This document shows, one piece after another, positions 26,813 to 35,104 of a stretch of DNA of 64,000 nt (position 1 is its first letter; every line of letters begins with the position of its first letter). The translations under genes and the position numbers were made by a program. The notes beneath the pieces are model-generated. The model saw only the letters and a program-made list of their open reading frames with translations, was not told where the DNA came from and ran no database searches. The stretch is from Onishia niordana. GTDB taxonomy: Bacteria > Pseudomonadota > Gammaproteobacteria > Pseudomonadales > Halomonadaceae. The stretch is from assembly GCF_004798965.1 (NCBI RefSeq), contig NZ_SDSD01000009.1:1-64000 (forward strand). Reading direction: 5' to 3'.

Positions 26813-29800
26813 ATGGCCCATCTTTTACGCATCGTGATGATTCACGGCCACCTTGATGGTGTGGTCGAGCTGAACGTCGATGGTCACACCAATATTTGCG
26901 GGACCAACGCCTCGGGCAAGACCACCCTGCAGCGCCTGGTGCCGGTGTTTTACGGCGAACTGCCCAACAAGGTAGTGCCCAAGACGCGCATGAAGTTCGA
27001 TGCCTTCTATCTGCCGCATCGCAACAGCTACCTGGTATATGAGTATCGACGCGAGGCGGGCAATGTCTGCCAGGCCGTGTTGACGCGCAAGAGCGATGGC
27101 GGCGTCGAATATCGCTTCGTGGGTGCGCCTTATCGCCCACAAGACTATCTGGTGGAGAGCGAGGCCGGTGTGGCAGCCCTCGATTACAGTCAGTGGGCAA
27201 GCGAATTGCGCCGCAATGGGGTGAGCGTATCGGCCAAGCTGGGCGCTACCTCCGAATACCGCTCGGTGATCCAGAATGATTTCACCCAGCTGCATGGCAA
27301 CAGTCGTGATGGCCTCAAGCTACGCCAGATAGCCGCTCAGTTCAGCTTGGTGAAGCCCGAGCATCGCATTCGCCACATGGAGAAGTTGATCTCGGCAGTG
27401 CATGCCAAAGAGGGCAAGATGGATACCCTCAAGACCATGCTGGCGGCGATCTTCGAGGAAGATGGCGTCGAACTGCCGGTGACCCGGATTCGCAATACCA
27501 AGGCCCGCGACTGGATCGCGCAGATGCGTCAGTCGATGCGCCTGGAGCCTATGCAGACGTTGGTGACGCGGCTTGGCGAGGTGGATCGCGATATCGCTGA
27601 CCTGGAAGCCACACTATGGCAGCTCAAGCCGCAGTTGGAAGCCGACCGACATCGTGCCGAGCGCAGCCTGGCCGATAGCGATGAGCAGCTCGGCGTGCAT
27701 CAGCGTGACTTCCAGGCCCGCGAGTGCGACTACGAACAGAGCCGGGATGCCCTTAACGACCGCCTCAGTGAGTTGAACAGCGAGCTTGAACGTACCCAAA
27801 ACGAGCTGACCGACCTTCAGCGGCAGTACGAGCGTTTCGCCGAGGCGGATATGCCGGCCCTGGAGCGTGATCTGGAGGCCTTGCCCCAGTGGCGTGAGCA
27901 GTGCCAGCAGCTTCGCGAACACCTGAACCACATGCAGGAGGCCGTGCAGGCCAGCCAAGCGCAGTTGGATGGACGGCTGCGCGAGCTGGCCGATGTGCTG
28001 GCACGGCAGACAGAGGAAACCCAGGGGATCGTCGATGCGCTGGGCGATGAAAAAACCGCGAGTCGCGAGCAGCAGTGGGAGGCCGAGCGCAGCATCGAGT
28101 CGCGGTATCAGGACGCGCGTTCGACCCTCGACGACAGTTATCAGGCGCGTCTCGCCCAGGGTGTAGAGCGATTGGCCGAACTCAAGGCGCAGCTAGCATC
28201 CACCGCCCAGACCGCGGAAGAGGCCCAGGAGGCCGAACTGGCCCAGGCACGCCTGGATCAGGCGCAGAGCGATCGCAATGCAGCATCCGAGAGCCTGGAT
28301 GGCGTGCGCCACGAGCACGATACCCTTAAGCGCGAACGTGACGCCGCCGAGCGTGAGCGCGAAGCGGCCAGACAGCGGCTATCGGAGGCCGAGCGCCACG
28401 GCTATGCGCTGCATCAGCAACGTGACCCGGCCCAAGGCAGCCTGCGACATTTCCTGCGCTACCACCGCCCCGGCTGGGAGCAGCAACTGGGCAAGGTGAT
28501 TGCGCCCGAATTGCTCGAGCGTCGCGATTTATCGCCGCAACTCTCGGAGGAGGTGCAGGAAGCAGAACTGCGTGACCTTTTCGGTGTGACGCTGGATCTG
28601 GCGGCGATTGACCTGCCCGATTACGCCCAGGACGAAGCCAGCCTGATGGCCGCTATCGAGGCGGCCGAGGACACTCGACAGCGGGCGGAGGCCGAGCTCC
28701 AGTCAGCCGAGAAGCAGCTCAAGTCAGACCACGAGCGCGTTCGGGAGGCCGATAAGCGCCTGGGGCAGGGGCGGATCGCGCTCAGGCGCGCCGACGAGGA
28801 AGTGAAGTATGCGTTTGAGGCGCGCAGCCACCAGCAGGAAAGGCATGCCCGGCAGCAGAAAGAGCGTCGTCTGTCGGGTGAAGAAGCGCTAGCGGCTCAG
28901 GAGGCCGCTCAGCAGGCGTTGCGCGACGAAAAGCATGAGCAGCTTAAGGCATTGGCGGAATCTCACCAGGCGCAGCTTTTGGAGCTGAAGGCCGATGGGC
29001 AGAGCCGCCTGGATGGTCTGGACGAACAGATTCGCCAGCATAGGCAGCGGCTCGTTGACTTGAAGGAGGAACACCGGCGTCAACGCGAGGAACTTGAAGC
29101 CGCCTATGATCGTGAGCTGCAGGAGCAGGGCGTTGACCCCGTTACGCTGCGAGACACCCGCGCGCGATTGACAGCGCTCGATGAACGTATCCGGGCCACG
29201 GCTCGGCGTCGGGAAGAGCTCGACGCCTATACCCGCTTCATGCGTGTTGAGTGGGGCGAGCGCAAGCCACAGCTGGTCGACAAGGAAGCGGTGTTGTCGC
29301 GTGACCTCCAGGCGGTCAAGCGCGAACTCGAGCAATGCAGGCAGGATTTCCAGGCGGCCAAGTCGGCACATCAGGATACGATCAAGACACTCAAGGCCCA
29401 ACGCGACTCACAGCAGCAGGTGATCGACGCCCTCAAACCGCTGCTGAGCCAATTGGACAGCCTGGGGCTTGGCGCCTCGACTCAGCCGATCAGCGAGGCG
29501 CCCGGCGACGTGCATGAACGCATGGAGCGGGCGCGACAAGCCCTGTCCAGTCGCAGTCATGAGCTGGATACCCTGCGCAAGGGCTGCGAGCAGGTGGAAA
29601 GCGAGTTGATCAAGGGTGCCAGCGCAGGCTTCGTCGAGACCCTCGACGCCGAGCGGGCCAAGCTTGTGGAAGATGATCCCGAGCAGGCCGGCAACCCTCG
29701 ACGTCAGCTACCGCTACTGCGTGGCATGCTCCAGCTGCTGGAGGATCAGCAGCAGCAGTTGATCCAGGAGGGGCGCAACCTGGGCGATGACCTGGACAAG

Positions 29801-30505
29801 TTCTTCACCGTGTTCCGTGACCTCAATCGGCGCATCAGTGCCCAGAGTCGTCGTTTGTCCGAAGAGGTCGCCGACGATCTGCGCCTCGAGGGTATCAGCA
29901 AGGCCGAGGTGCGCATCCAGTCGACCATCGATGAGCTGGGTTTCTGGGAGCCGTTGAAGCTGTTTGCCGAGCACTTCAGGGCTTGGCGCGGTGACGGCCT
30001 GCCCAGCGATGACTATCTCAATGCGCTGGCTGATGTGGTGGACCTGCTGCGCAGCGATCAGCAATACAGCTTCGAGAGCCTGCTGCGCCTCGAGCTTTAC
30101 TTGAACGAGGGTGGCAACGACTTGGTGATCAAGAACGATCGCCAGCTTCTGGAGTCATCTAGCCACGGCATGGCCTACCTGATCCTGTGCAAGTTTCTGC
30201 TTGCCTTCACTCGCTTGCTGCGTGGCCAGGCGGATATCGCCATTCACTGGCCCATCGATGAGATCGGTACCTTGGCCTATCACAATGTTGAAAAACTCTT
30301 CGATGCCTGCGACAGCAACCGCATCCATATCGTGGGCGCCTTTCCCAACCCCGAGTCGGACGTGCTGATGCTGTTCCATAACCGCTATCTGATCGATCGC
30401 GACGATAGCCGCGCCAACCGTCGTTGTCTGAAACGGATCGAACCGCGACTGAGTCGCCTGGCCGAGCGGCTGCAGGCCCGCGCTACCGAGGAGGTCGCAG
30501 GATGA
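26813..30505 (+). CDS. SMC-type coiled-coil ATPase (DUF3584-like, MukB/MksB-like role)
   Basis: A 1230-residue protein with SMC architecture: Walker A near the N-terminus (GTNASGKTT, 30-38), long Glu/Gln/Arg/Ala heptad-rich coiled coils (about 240-540 and 610-1000), a compact hinge-like stretch between them (about 542-610), and a C-terminal Walker B (IAIHWPIDEIG, Asp1149-Glu1150). The ABC-signature position reads SSSHG (1115-1119) instead of LSGGQ. The length and P-loop fit what I remember of DUF3584. AAGGACGAGG precedes the ATG. Its stop overlaps the next start (ATGA), and the next two genes resemble MksE and MksF, so it is probably the motor of a three-subunit DNA-loop-extruding or DNA-clamping complex. 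Confidence 0.8.
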   Translation: MAHLLRIVMIHGHLDGVVELNVDGHTNICGTNASGKTTLQRLVPVFYGELPNKVVPKTRMKFDAFYLPHRNSYLVYEYRREAGNVCQAVLTRKSDGGVEYRFVGAPYRPQDYLVESEAGVAALDYSQWASELRRNGVSVSAKLGATSEYRSVIQNDFTQLHGNSRDGLKLRQIAAQFSLVKPEHRIRHMEKLISAVHAKEGKMDTLKTMLAAIFEEDGVELPVTRIRNTKARDWIAQMRQSMRLEPMQTLVTRLGEVDRDIADLEATLWQLKPQLEADRHRAERSLADSDEQLGVHQRDFQARECDYEQSRDALNDRLSELNSELERTQNELTDLQRQYERFAEADMPALERDLEALPQWREQCQQLREHLNHMQEAVQASQAQLDGRLRELADVLARQTEETQGIVDALGDEKTASREQQWEAERSIESRYQDARSTLDDSYQARLAQGVERLAELKAQLASTAQTAEEAQEAELAQARLDQAQSDRNAASESLDGVRHEHDTLKRERDAAEREREAARQRLSEAERHGYALHQQRDPAQGSLRHFLRYHRPGWEQQLGKVIAPELLERRDLSPQLSEEVQEAELRDLFGVTLDLAAIDLPDYAQDEASLMAAIEAAEDTRQRAEAELQSAEKQLKSDHERVREADKRLGQGRIALRRADEEVKYAFEARSHQQERHARQQKERRLSGEEALAAQEAAQQALRDEKHEQLKALAESHQAQLLELKADGQSRLDGLDEQIRQHRQRLVDLKEEHRRQREELEAAYDRELQEQGVDPVTLRDTRARLTALDERIRATARRREELDAYTRFMRVEWGERKPQLVDKEAVLSRDLQAVKRELEQCRQDFQAAKSAHQDTIKTLKAQRDSQQQVIDALKPLLSQLDSLGLGASTQPISEAPGDVHERMERARQALSSRSHELDTLRKGCEQVESELIKGASAGFVETLDAERAKLVEDDPEQAGNPRRQLPLLRGMLQLLEDQQQQLIQEGRNLGDDLDKFFTVFRDLNRRISAQSRRLSEEVADDLRLEGISKAEVRIQSTIDELGFWEPLKLFAEHFRAWRGDGLPSDDYLNALADVVDLLRSDQQYSFESLLRLELYLNEGGNDLVIKNDRQLLESSSHGMAYLILCKFLLAFTRLLRGQADIAIHWPIDEIGTLAYHNVEKLFDACDSNRIHIVGAFPNPESDVLMLFHNRYLIDRDDSRANRRCLKRIEPRLSRLAERLQARATEEVAG

Positions 30506-31128
30506 TCGAACATGGCCCATTGATCGAGCGCTTGTTGGCTGGCGATTTCGTCTGTGCGGTGAGCGACGAGAGCGCCTTTCGTCGCCTGCAGGACGAGCAG
30601 ACCCGCGAGCAGCTCGATACCTACCTGCGACCGCTTAATCGGCGGCTGGCCGCCAACCCCGAAGGCAGCGTCTATTTCCTCGCCTGGCGAAACCTGAACG
30701 ATGAGGCCCGGGAACAACTCTCCCAACAGTTGGGCGACACGCTTCACAGTCTCTTGCCCTTGCTTGAGTGGCTGCGGCTGGTGCAGGAAGCGCTGGGGCG
30801 TGACGCCCTGGTGGCGCCTGGCGATGTCCTCAAACCAGCTGAGTTCAGCGCCAAGTGTGAGGATAACCAAAGCCTTCGCGAGCGGCTGGAGAGGCTTGCC
30901 ACCGATAGCTTCTTCGGCTCCCAGAGCGAGCAGCTAGACGCGCAGTTGAAGCAGGTCTTCAAGCGCCTTAAGGAGCATGGTTATCTGCTTCAGCCGCATG
31001 CCGACCGGCAGGTCTACCTGGTGACCGGCAAGGTCGATTATCTGATCGATCTGGTGCGTTTCATTCGTGACGAGGAGAACCTGCCCATCGACGAGGAGGC
31101 GCCGACGACTCAGGAGGCTCTGCTGTGA
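30502..31128 (+). CDS. MksE/JetB-like accessory subunit of the SMC complex
   Basis: A 208-residue acidic soluble protein, translationally coupled to the SMC gene by a 4-base ATGA overlap. Its size, position and predicted tandem winged-helix character (QVFKRLKEHGYLL followed by a strand pair) fit the KITE subunits MukE/MksE/JetB that bind the kleisin. I chose ATG 30502 over in-frame upstream codons because of the coupling. Assignment rests on context plus resemblance; there is no single diagnostic motif. Confidence 0.65.
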   Translation: MIEHGPLIERLLAGDFVCAVSDESAFRRLQDEQTREQLDTYLRPLNRRLAANPEGSVYFLAWRNLNDEAREQLSQQLGDTLHSLLPLLEWLRLVQEALGRDALVAPGDVLKPAEFSAKCEDNQSLRERLERLATDSFFGSQSEQLDAQLKQVFKRLKEHGYLLQPHADRQVYLVTGKVDYLIDLVRFIRDEENLPIDEEAPTTQEALL

Positions 31129-32378
31129 GCGAGGTTCACACCCTGGAAAGCCGACTGTTGGCCACCGGTACCGAACGGCTCGCGCTGCTGGGCAAGCACG
31201 CCGATGCACTGATGCAGGGCTATACCCGCGATGAGGTGCCGCTGGAGGCACTGACGGATGCAGCGCTGCGCAAGTTGCTCGCGGCTCGGATTCTGTGGCG
31301 CCCGGATGAGCAGAGCGGTGTGAAGCTGTCTCCCAAGGTTCGGGATCTGATCGCCGAGATGCTGGCCGACGAGACCCGGCGACACGTCAATGCCGATGTC
31401 GCCGAGACCCTGGAGCTTATCCGCAGCCTGGTGCAGAGCTACCGCGAGGCACGGAGTCGCGGTGAATACTGGCAGCAGGAGCAGCAGCTGTTGCGCCTGC
31501 GCCAGGAGTTGGACGATCTCAACGGTCGCTTCGCCGATGCCATCGATAGCCTCTGGCAGCGCCTCAACAGCGATTTTGGGTTCGTCAGTCGTTTGAACGA
31601 CAAGATTCGCGAGAATCATCGCGCCCAAAAGCAGATCGAGCGCCTTCTGGATGGCCTGACGCTGATCGACTTCGACGAGCTGATCGATCTGGTCGGCAGC
31701 GATGGCACCCTGCGCAAGTTGTTGATCAGCCAGTTGCAGCAGCAACTCAGCCAACACTACACCAGCCTGCGGGAGGTGCAGCGACGCTTGACCGAGCTGA
31801 TGGCACGCTTTCGTCAGCAGCAGTCGCAAAGTCGCCTGGTGGCCGGTATGGCCGCATTCCTGCGCGAGCACCCAGGCTTCGTGCCCGGCAACTATGCCCG
31901 TCGTAGCGAGGTCCCGGCACTGGTCAACCGTGCCACGCCCCTTGTTGCAGCGGCGGCGCCTGCGCTGGACCGTCACCAGGATACCGCTGTGCTCAGCGAG
32001 CTGATACGCCAACTACCGGTGCCGGTGCATTCGCCACAGACCGTGGAGGCCGCTCAACCCGCCGAGCAGCAGCAGGAATCCCTCGTCGCTGCGCGCCAGC
32101 AGGCCCTGAAGCAGGATGTCGAGCGCTTCTACCTTACGGTGGTCGACGAGGCGGATGCCGCCGGTGCCCCCGGAATCAGCGCCTTGGGCTATCTGCACGC
32201 CAGGGAGCTTGAATGGCAGGATGAGATTTGGCTGTTCCAGGTAATCGCCGAGTATCAAAGCCTGCCTCGCAGCGAGCAGCGTGCCTTCCGTCTTCATCAG
32301 GAAGAGAGTCAGGCCAGCAACTACAACCATGTGCGGCTGATCCATGACGTCACGCTCACGCTGGCGCTTTCCGCATGA
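31125..32378 (+). CDS. MksF/JetA-like kleisin-type subunit of the SMC complex
   Basis: A 417-residue protein starting with GTG 31125 in a GTGA overlap with the preceding gene (CAGGAGG upstream). It is helical, with an N-terminal winged-helix-like part (LTDAALRKLLAARIL..GVKLSPKVRDLIAEML), a central coiled coil (YWQQEQQLLRLRQELDDLNGRF), a Gln-rich helical segment and a C-terminal domain. This layout fits MukF/MksF/JetA kleisins. Relatives have sometimes been labelled phosphoenolpyruvate carboxylase, which the sequence does not support: no such catalytic motifs are visible. Confidence 0.65.
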   Translation: MSEVHTLESRLLATGTERLALLGKHADALMQGYTRDEVPLEALTDAALRKLLAARILWRPDEQSGVKLSPKVRDLIAEMLADETRRHVNADVAETLELIRSLVQSYREARSRGEYWQQEQQLLRLRQELDDLNGRFADAIDSLWQRLNSDFGFVSRLNDKIRENHRAQKQIERLLDGLTLIDFDELIDLVGSDGTLRKLLISQLQQQLSQHYTSLREVQRRLTELMARFRQQQSQSRLVAGMAAFLREHPGFVPGNYARRSEVPALVNRATPLVAAAAPALDRHQDTAVLSELIRQLPVPVHSPQTVEAAQPAEQQQESLVAARQQALKQDVERFYLTVVDEADAAGAPGISALGYLHARELEWQDEIWLFQVIAEYQSLPRSEQRAFRLHQEESQASNYNHVRLIHDVTLTLALSA

Positions 32379-32584
32379 CGCTCTCCGGTGCGGCTCGTCG
32401 CGCTCTCAACGAAGTCGACCGCCGGCTGCGCGCACAGCCAACGCTGGATAAGCGGCGCGATGCCAAATGGGTCAAGGAGGTCGAGGCGTGTGGGCGTGTA
32501 GGGCATCGAAATGCGCCTGATAAATGTGACCAGCAGGTGAAGATGCAGGCCGGATGGCCTGCATCTTGTCAGGCTTGCTCCTAG
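32375..32584 (+). CDS. Possible fourth, short or truncated ORF of the SMC operon
   Basis: An open frame of 69 codons whose ATG overlaps the stop of the kleisin-like gene (ATGA), like the two preceding junctions. The first 39 residues (MTLSGAARRALNEVDRRLRA...) look protein-like and basic. The rest runs through a strong terminator hairpin and past it, so it is unlikely to be a natural C-terminus. It could be the remnant of a longer coupled gene, or chance. Confidence 0.3.
   Translation: MTLSGAARRALNEVDRRLRAQPTLDKRRDAKWVKEVEACGRVGHRNAPDKCDQQVKMQAGWPASCQACS
32541..32566. terminator. Terminator of the SMC operon / MarR gene (convergent)
   Basis: A perfect 11-bp stem (AGATGCAGGCC at 32541-32551, GGCCTGCATCT at 32556-32566) with loop GGAT, followed by TTGTC. 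It lies between convergent genes. Confidence 0.8.
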
Positions 32585-33120
32585 AGCGAGGCCGCCGAGC
32601 GAGCCGCTTGGTCGTAGAGCCCCGACATGGCACGTAGTAGCCCGGCCATCTGGTGCATGTCCTCACGGCCGATGCCCAGCGACGACAGCGATTCCACCAG
32701 GCAGGCCTCGCGGATCTCGGCATAGCGCTGGCAGGCCGCACGTCCCTCGGCGGTGGTACGAAAAAGGGTTTCCTTGCCCTGTTTTTCGCCTGCTACCAAA
32801 CCGTGTTTGCCCAGTTTCTTGAGCGCATAGGTGACGGTATGGGTGTCTTCCACGTTGAGCACCAGGCAGATATCCGCCTGGCGCTTGGCCCGCTCGCGGT
32901 GGTTGACGCTGTGCAGCACCAGCACGTCTAGCACGCCGAGCTCCGGGAACCCTGCCGCCGTCATGCAGCGCACCATCCAGCGGTTGAAGGCATGGCCGCA
33001 GATGTTCATGCCAAACTCAAACTCGGAGAGTTCCATGGCACTGCGTGACAGGTGCTCCGACGACACTATCGGTCCCAGGCGCCCCATGTCAGTGCGGGCG
33101 GTAGTGCGATCCTTGCTCAT
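32581..33120 (-). CDS. MarR-type winged-helix transcriptional regulator
   Basis: A 179-residue protein starting at ATG 33120 (MSKDRTTARTD); a TTG one codon upstream is also in frame. The winged-helix region is seen in DVLVLHSVNHRERAKRQADICLVLNVEDTHTVTYALKKLGKHGLV, with a wing at GKETLFRTTAEGR. It lies at the end of the TRAP transporter operon and probably controls it and/or the divergent pxp genes. Its start is separated from the dctM stop by a 14-bp tandem duplication that also supplies its Shine-Dalgarno (TGAGGAA). Confidence 0.8.
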   Translation of the reverse strand: MSKDRTTARTDMGRLGPIVSSEHLSRSAMELSEFEFGMNICGHAFNRWMVRCMTAAGFPELGVLDVLVLHSVNHRERAKRQADICLVLNVEDTHTVTYALKKLGKHGLVAGEKQGKETLFRTTAEGRAACQRYAEIREACLVESLSSLGIGREDMHQMAGLLRAMSGLYDQAARSAASL

Positions 33121-33144
33121 CAACGGTTCCTCATCAACGGTTCC
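33117..33144. repeat. 14-bp tandem duplication at the dctM-MarR gene junction
   Basis: TCATCAACGGTTCC occurs twice in tandem (33117-33130 and 33131-33144). On the minus strand one copy holds the dctM stop and the other the regulator's ATG. Confidence 0.95.
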
Positions 33145-34432
33145 CCATGGCCTCGGGCAGGTAGGTGACGATCTGCGGGAAAAGGGTGATCAGGATAACA
33201 CCCAGCAGCATCAGGCCGAAGAAAGGCAGCGCCGCCCGGGCGATATGCAGAATGCTGCGGCCTGTCATGCCCTGCAGGACGAAGAGGTTGAAGCCGACCG
33301 GCGGGGTGATCTGCGACATTTCCACGACGATTACCAGGAAAATGCCGAACCAGATCAGGTCGATACCGGCGGCCTCGACCATCGGCAGCATGATCGAGGT
33401 GGTTAACACCACCACCGAGATGCCGTCGAGGAAGCAGCCCAGGATAATGAAGAACACCGTAAGCACGGCGAGCAGCATCATCGGGGAGAGCTCCAGGGTA
33501 GCGATCCAGGCGGCGAGATCACTGGGCAGGCCGGTGAAGCCCATGGCAGCGGTCAGGAAGGAGGCACCGGCGAGGATGAAGGCAATCATGGTCGAGGTCT
33601 TGATCGCGCCCAATAGTGCGTCCTTGAAGATGTTGCCGTTCATGGCGCCCTGCAGTTTTGCCAGCAGCAGAGACAGCACCACGCCGACGGCGGCGGCCTC
33701 GGTAGGCGAAGCGATGCCAGCATAGATCGAGCCGATCACGCCGACGATCAGTGAGAACAGCGGAATCAGGCGACGGGATGCCCGCAGCTTGTCACGGAAG
33801 CTGATTCGGGCATCGGCCGGCGGGACCTTGTCCGGGTAGCGCCAGGACCACAGCATCAGATAGCCGGCGAACAGCGTGATCAACATGATGCCCGGGAGTA
33901 CGCCGGCCATGAACAGGCGGGCGATGGACTGGTCGGTGGCGACGGCAAAGACGATCAGGATGATCGAAGGTGGAATCAAAAGCCCCAGGGTCGCCGAACC
34001 GGCCAAGGTGCCGAGCACCAGGCGCTCATCGTAGCCGCGGCCAGTAAGCTCGGGAATCGACATCTTGCCCATGGTGGCACAGGTGGCCGCCGACGAGCCG
34101 GAAACGGCGGCGAACAAGCCACAGCCGATCACGTTGGTGTGCAGAAGGCGCCCTGGGATACGCTGCATCCAGGGTGAGAGACCGCTGAACATGTCCTCGG
34201 CGAGTCGTGAGCGAAACAGGATCTCGCCCATCCAGATAAACATTGGCAGGGCGGTCAGCTCCCAGCTGTGGCTGGCGCTCCAGATGTCGGAGGCCATCAC
34301 GTCACCGGTGGGCACTGAGCTGAATTGGCTGATGGCGAGCCAGGCGAGCCCCATTAGCGAGAAGGCCACCCATACGCCGCTGCCAAGCAGCAGCAGCAGG
34401 GTGACAAGTAACAGAGTCATCATGACGAGCAT
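33134..34432 (-). CDS. TRAP transporter large permease (DctM family)
   Basis: A 432-residue inner-membrane protein with about 12 hydrophobic helices, the sodium-coupled translocation subunit of a tripartite ATP-independent transporter. Typical segments: ALPMFIWMGEILFRS, HTNVIGCGLFAAVSGSSAATCATMG, GTLAGSATLGLLIPPSI, SPTEAAAVGV and QITPPVGFNLFV. GGAG lies 8 bases before its ATG. It is 16 bases after the small permease gene. Confidence 0.93.
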   Translation of the reverse strand: MLVMMTLLLVTLLLLLGSGVWVAFSLMGLAWLAISQFSSVPTGDVMASDIWSASHSWELTALPMFIWMGEILFRSRLAEDMFSGLSPWMQRIPGRLLHTNVIGCGLFAAVSGSSAATCATMGKMSIPELTGRGYDERLVLGTLAGSATLGLLIPPSIILIVFAVATDQSIARLFMAGVLPGIMLITLFAGYLMLWSWRYPDKVPPADARISFRDKLRASRRLIPLFSLIVGVIGSIYAGIASPTEAAAVGVVLSLLLAKLQGAMNGNIFKDALLGAIKTSTMIAFILAGASFLTAAMGFTGLPSDLAAWIATLELSPMMLLAVLTVFFIILGCFLDGISVVVLTTSIMLPMVEAAGIDLIWFGIFLVIVVEMSQITPPVGFNLFVLQGMTGRSILHIARAALPFFGLMLLGVILITLFPQIVTYLPEAMGNR

Positions 34433-34448
34433 GGGGAAATCTCCAGGG

Positions 34449-35000
34449 CTATTCGTGGCCGCTATCGTCGACCTGGAAGGTCGCGGGGCGCGTCAGGGCA
34501 ATGACCAGGGTGGACACCCAGGCCTCGAGCAGTGCCAGGCAGAACAGCAGGGTGCCTGCCAGCATGACGCCCTGTGGAATCCACAGCGGGATCGGCACCA
34601 ACCCATACGAGGTCTCGTTGAAGGCGATGCTGTCGGCCAGCAGGCGATACTCATAGAAGGCCAGATAGCTCGCCATCACGAGCGCAAGGCCCAGGCACCA
34701 TAGTTCGATGAAGACCCTTACCCTGGGCGGCAGGTTGCCGATCAGCAGGGTCACGCGGATATGGCCGCCATTGACGAAGGTGTAGGCGAGCCCGAGGAAG
34801 CTGGCGCCCACCAGCAGGAAACCGGAGATATCGGAGAGGCCGGGAATGGCCAGCCCCAGGCTGTCGAAGCCCAGCTGTGCTGCGGCCATGTCGGTGAGTC
34901 GGCCGAGGATCTGGGCGGTGATGAGGGTGCAGATCAAGCACAGGCACAGGGCCGCGCCATAGGCCCCGATGTCATACAGCGGGCGGAGTCGAAATTGCAT
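34449..35000 (-). CDS. TRAP transporter small permease (DctQ family)
   Basis: A 183-residue protein with four predicted transmembrane helices and the DctQ-type block DISGFLLVGASFLGLAYTFVNGGHIRVTLL. It partners the large permease. The substrate cannot be read from it. It is transcribed after the binding-protein gene, with a 104-base gap. Confidence 0.9.
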   Translation of the reverse strand: MQFRLRPLYDIGAYGAALCLCLICTLITAQILGRLTDMAAAQLGFDSLGLAIPGLSDISGFLLVGASFLGLAYTFVNGGHIRVTLLIGNLPPRVRVFIELWCLGLALVMASYLAFYEYRLLADSIAFNETSYGLVPIPLWIPQGVMLAGTLLFCLALLEAWVSTLVIALTRPATFQVDDSGHE

Positions 35001-35104
35001 GGGGAAGTACCTATTGAAGTACCTGTAACAGTCTCTGGGCGAGGGGGAGGGCGTCGGCCGTGGCCGGCGCCTCGCTCAGGGTATCGGACGGTGTCGAGGG
35101 GGCC

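Noticed and set aside
26813..32378. Wadjet (JetABCD) anti-plasmid system
   Set aside because: SMC, E-like and F-like genes are present, but order is reversed and no JetD-type toprim nuclease gene follows; the next gene is a MarR-type regulator. I therefore keep it as a separate SMC set.
31125..32378. Phosphoenolpyruvate carboxylase, as relatives are sometimes labelled
   Set aside because: The protein is half the size or less of that enzyme and shows none of its catalytic motifs.
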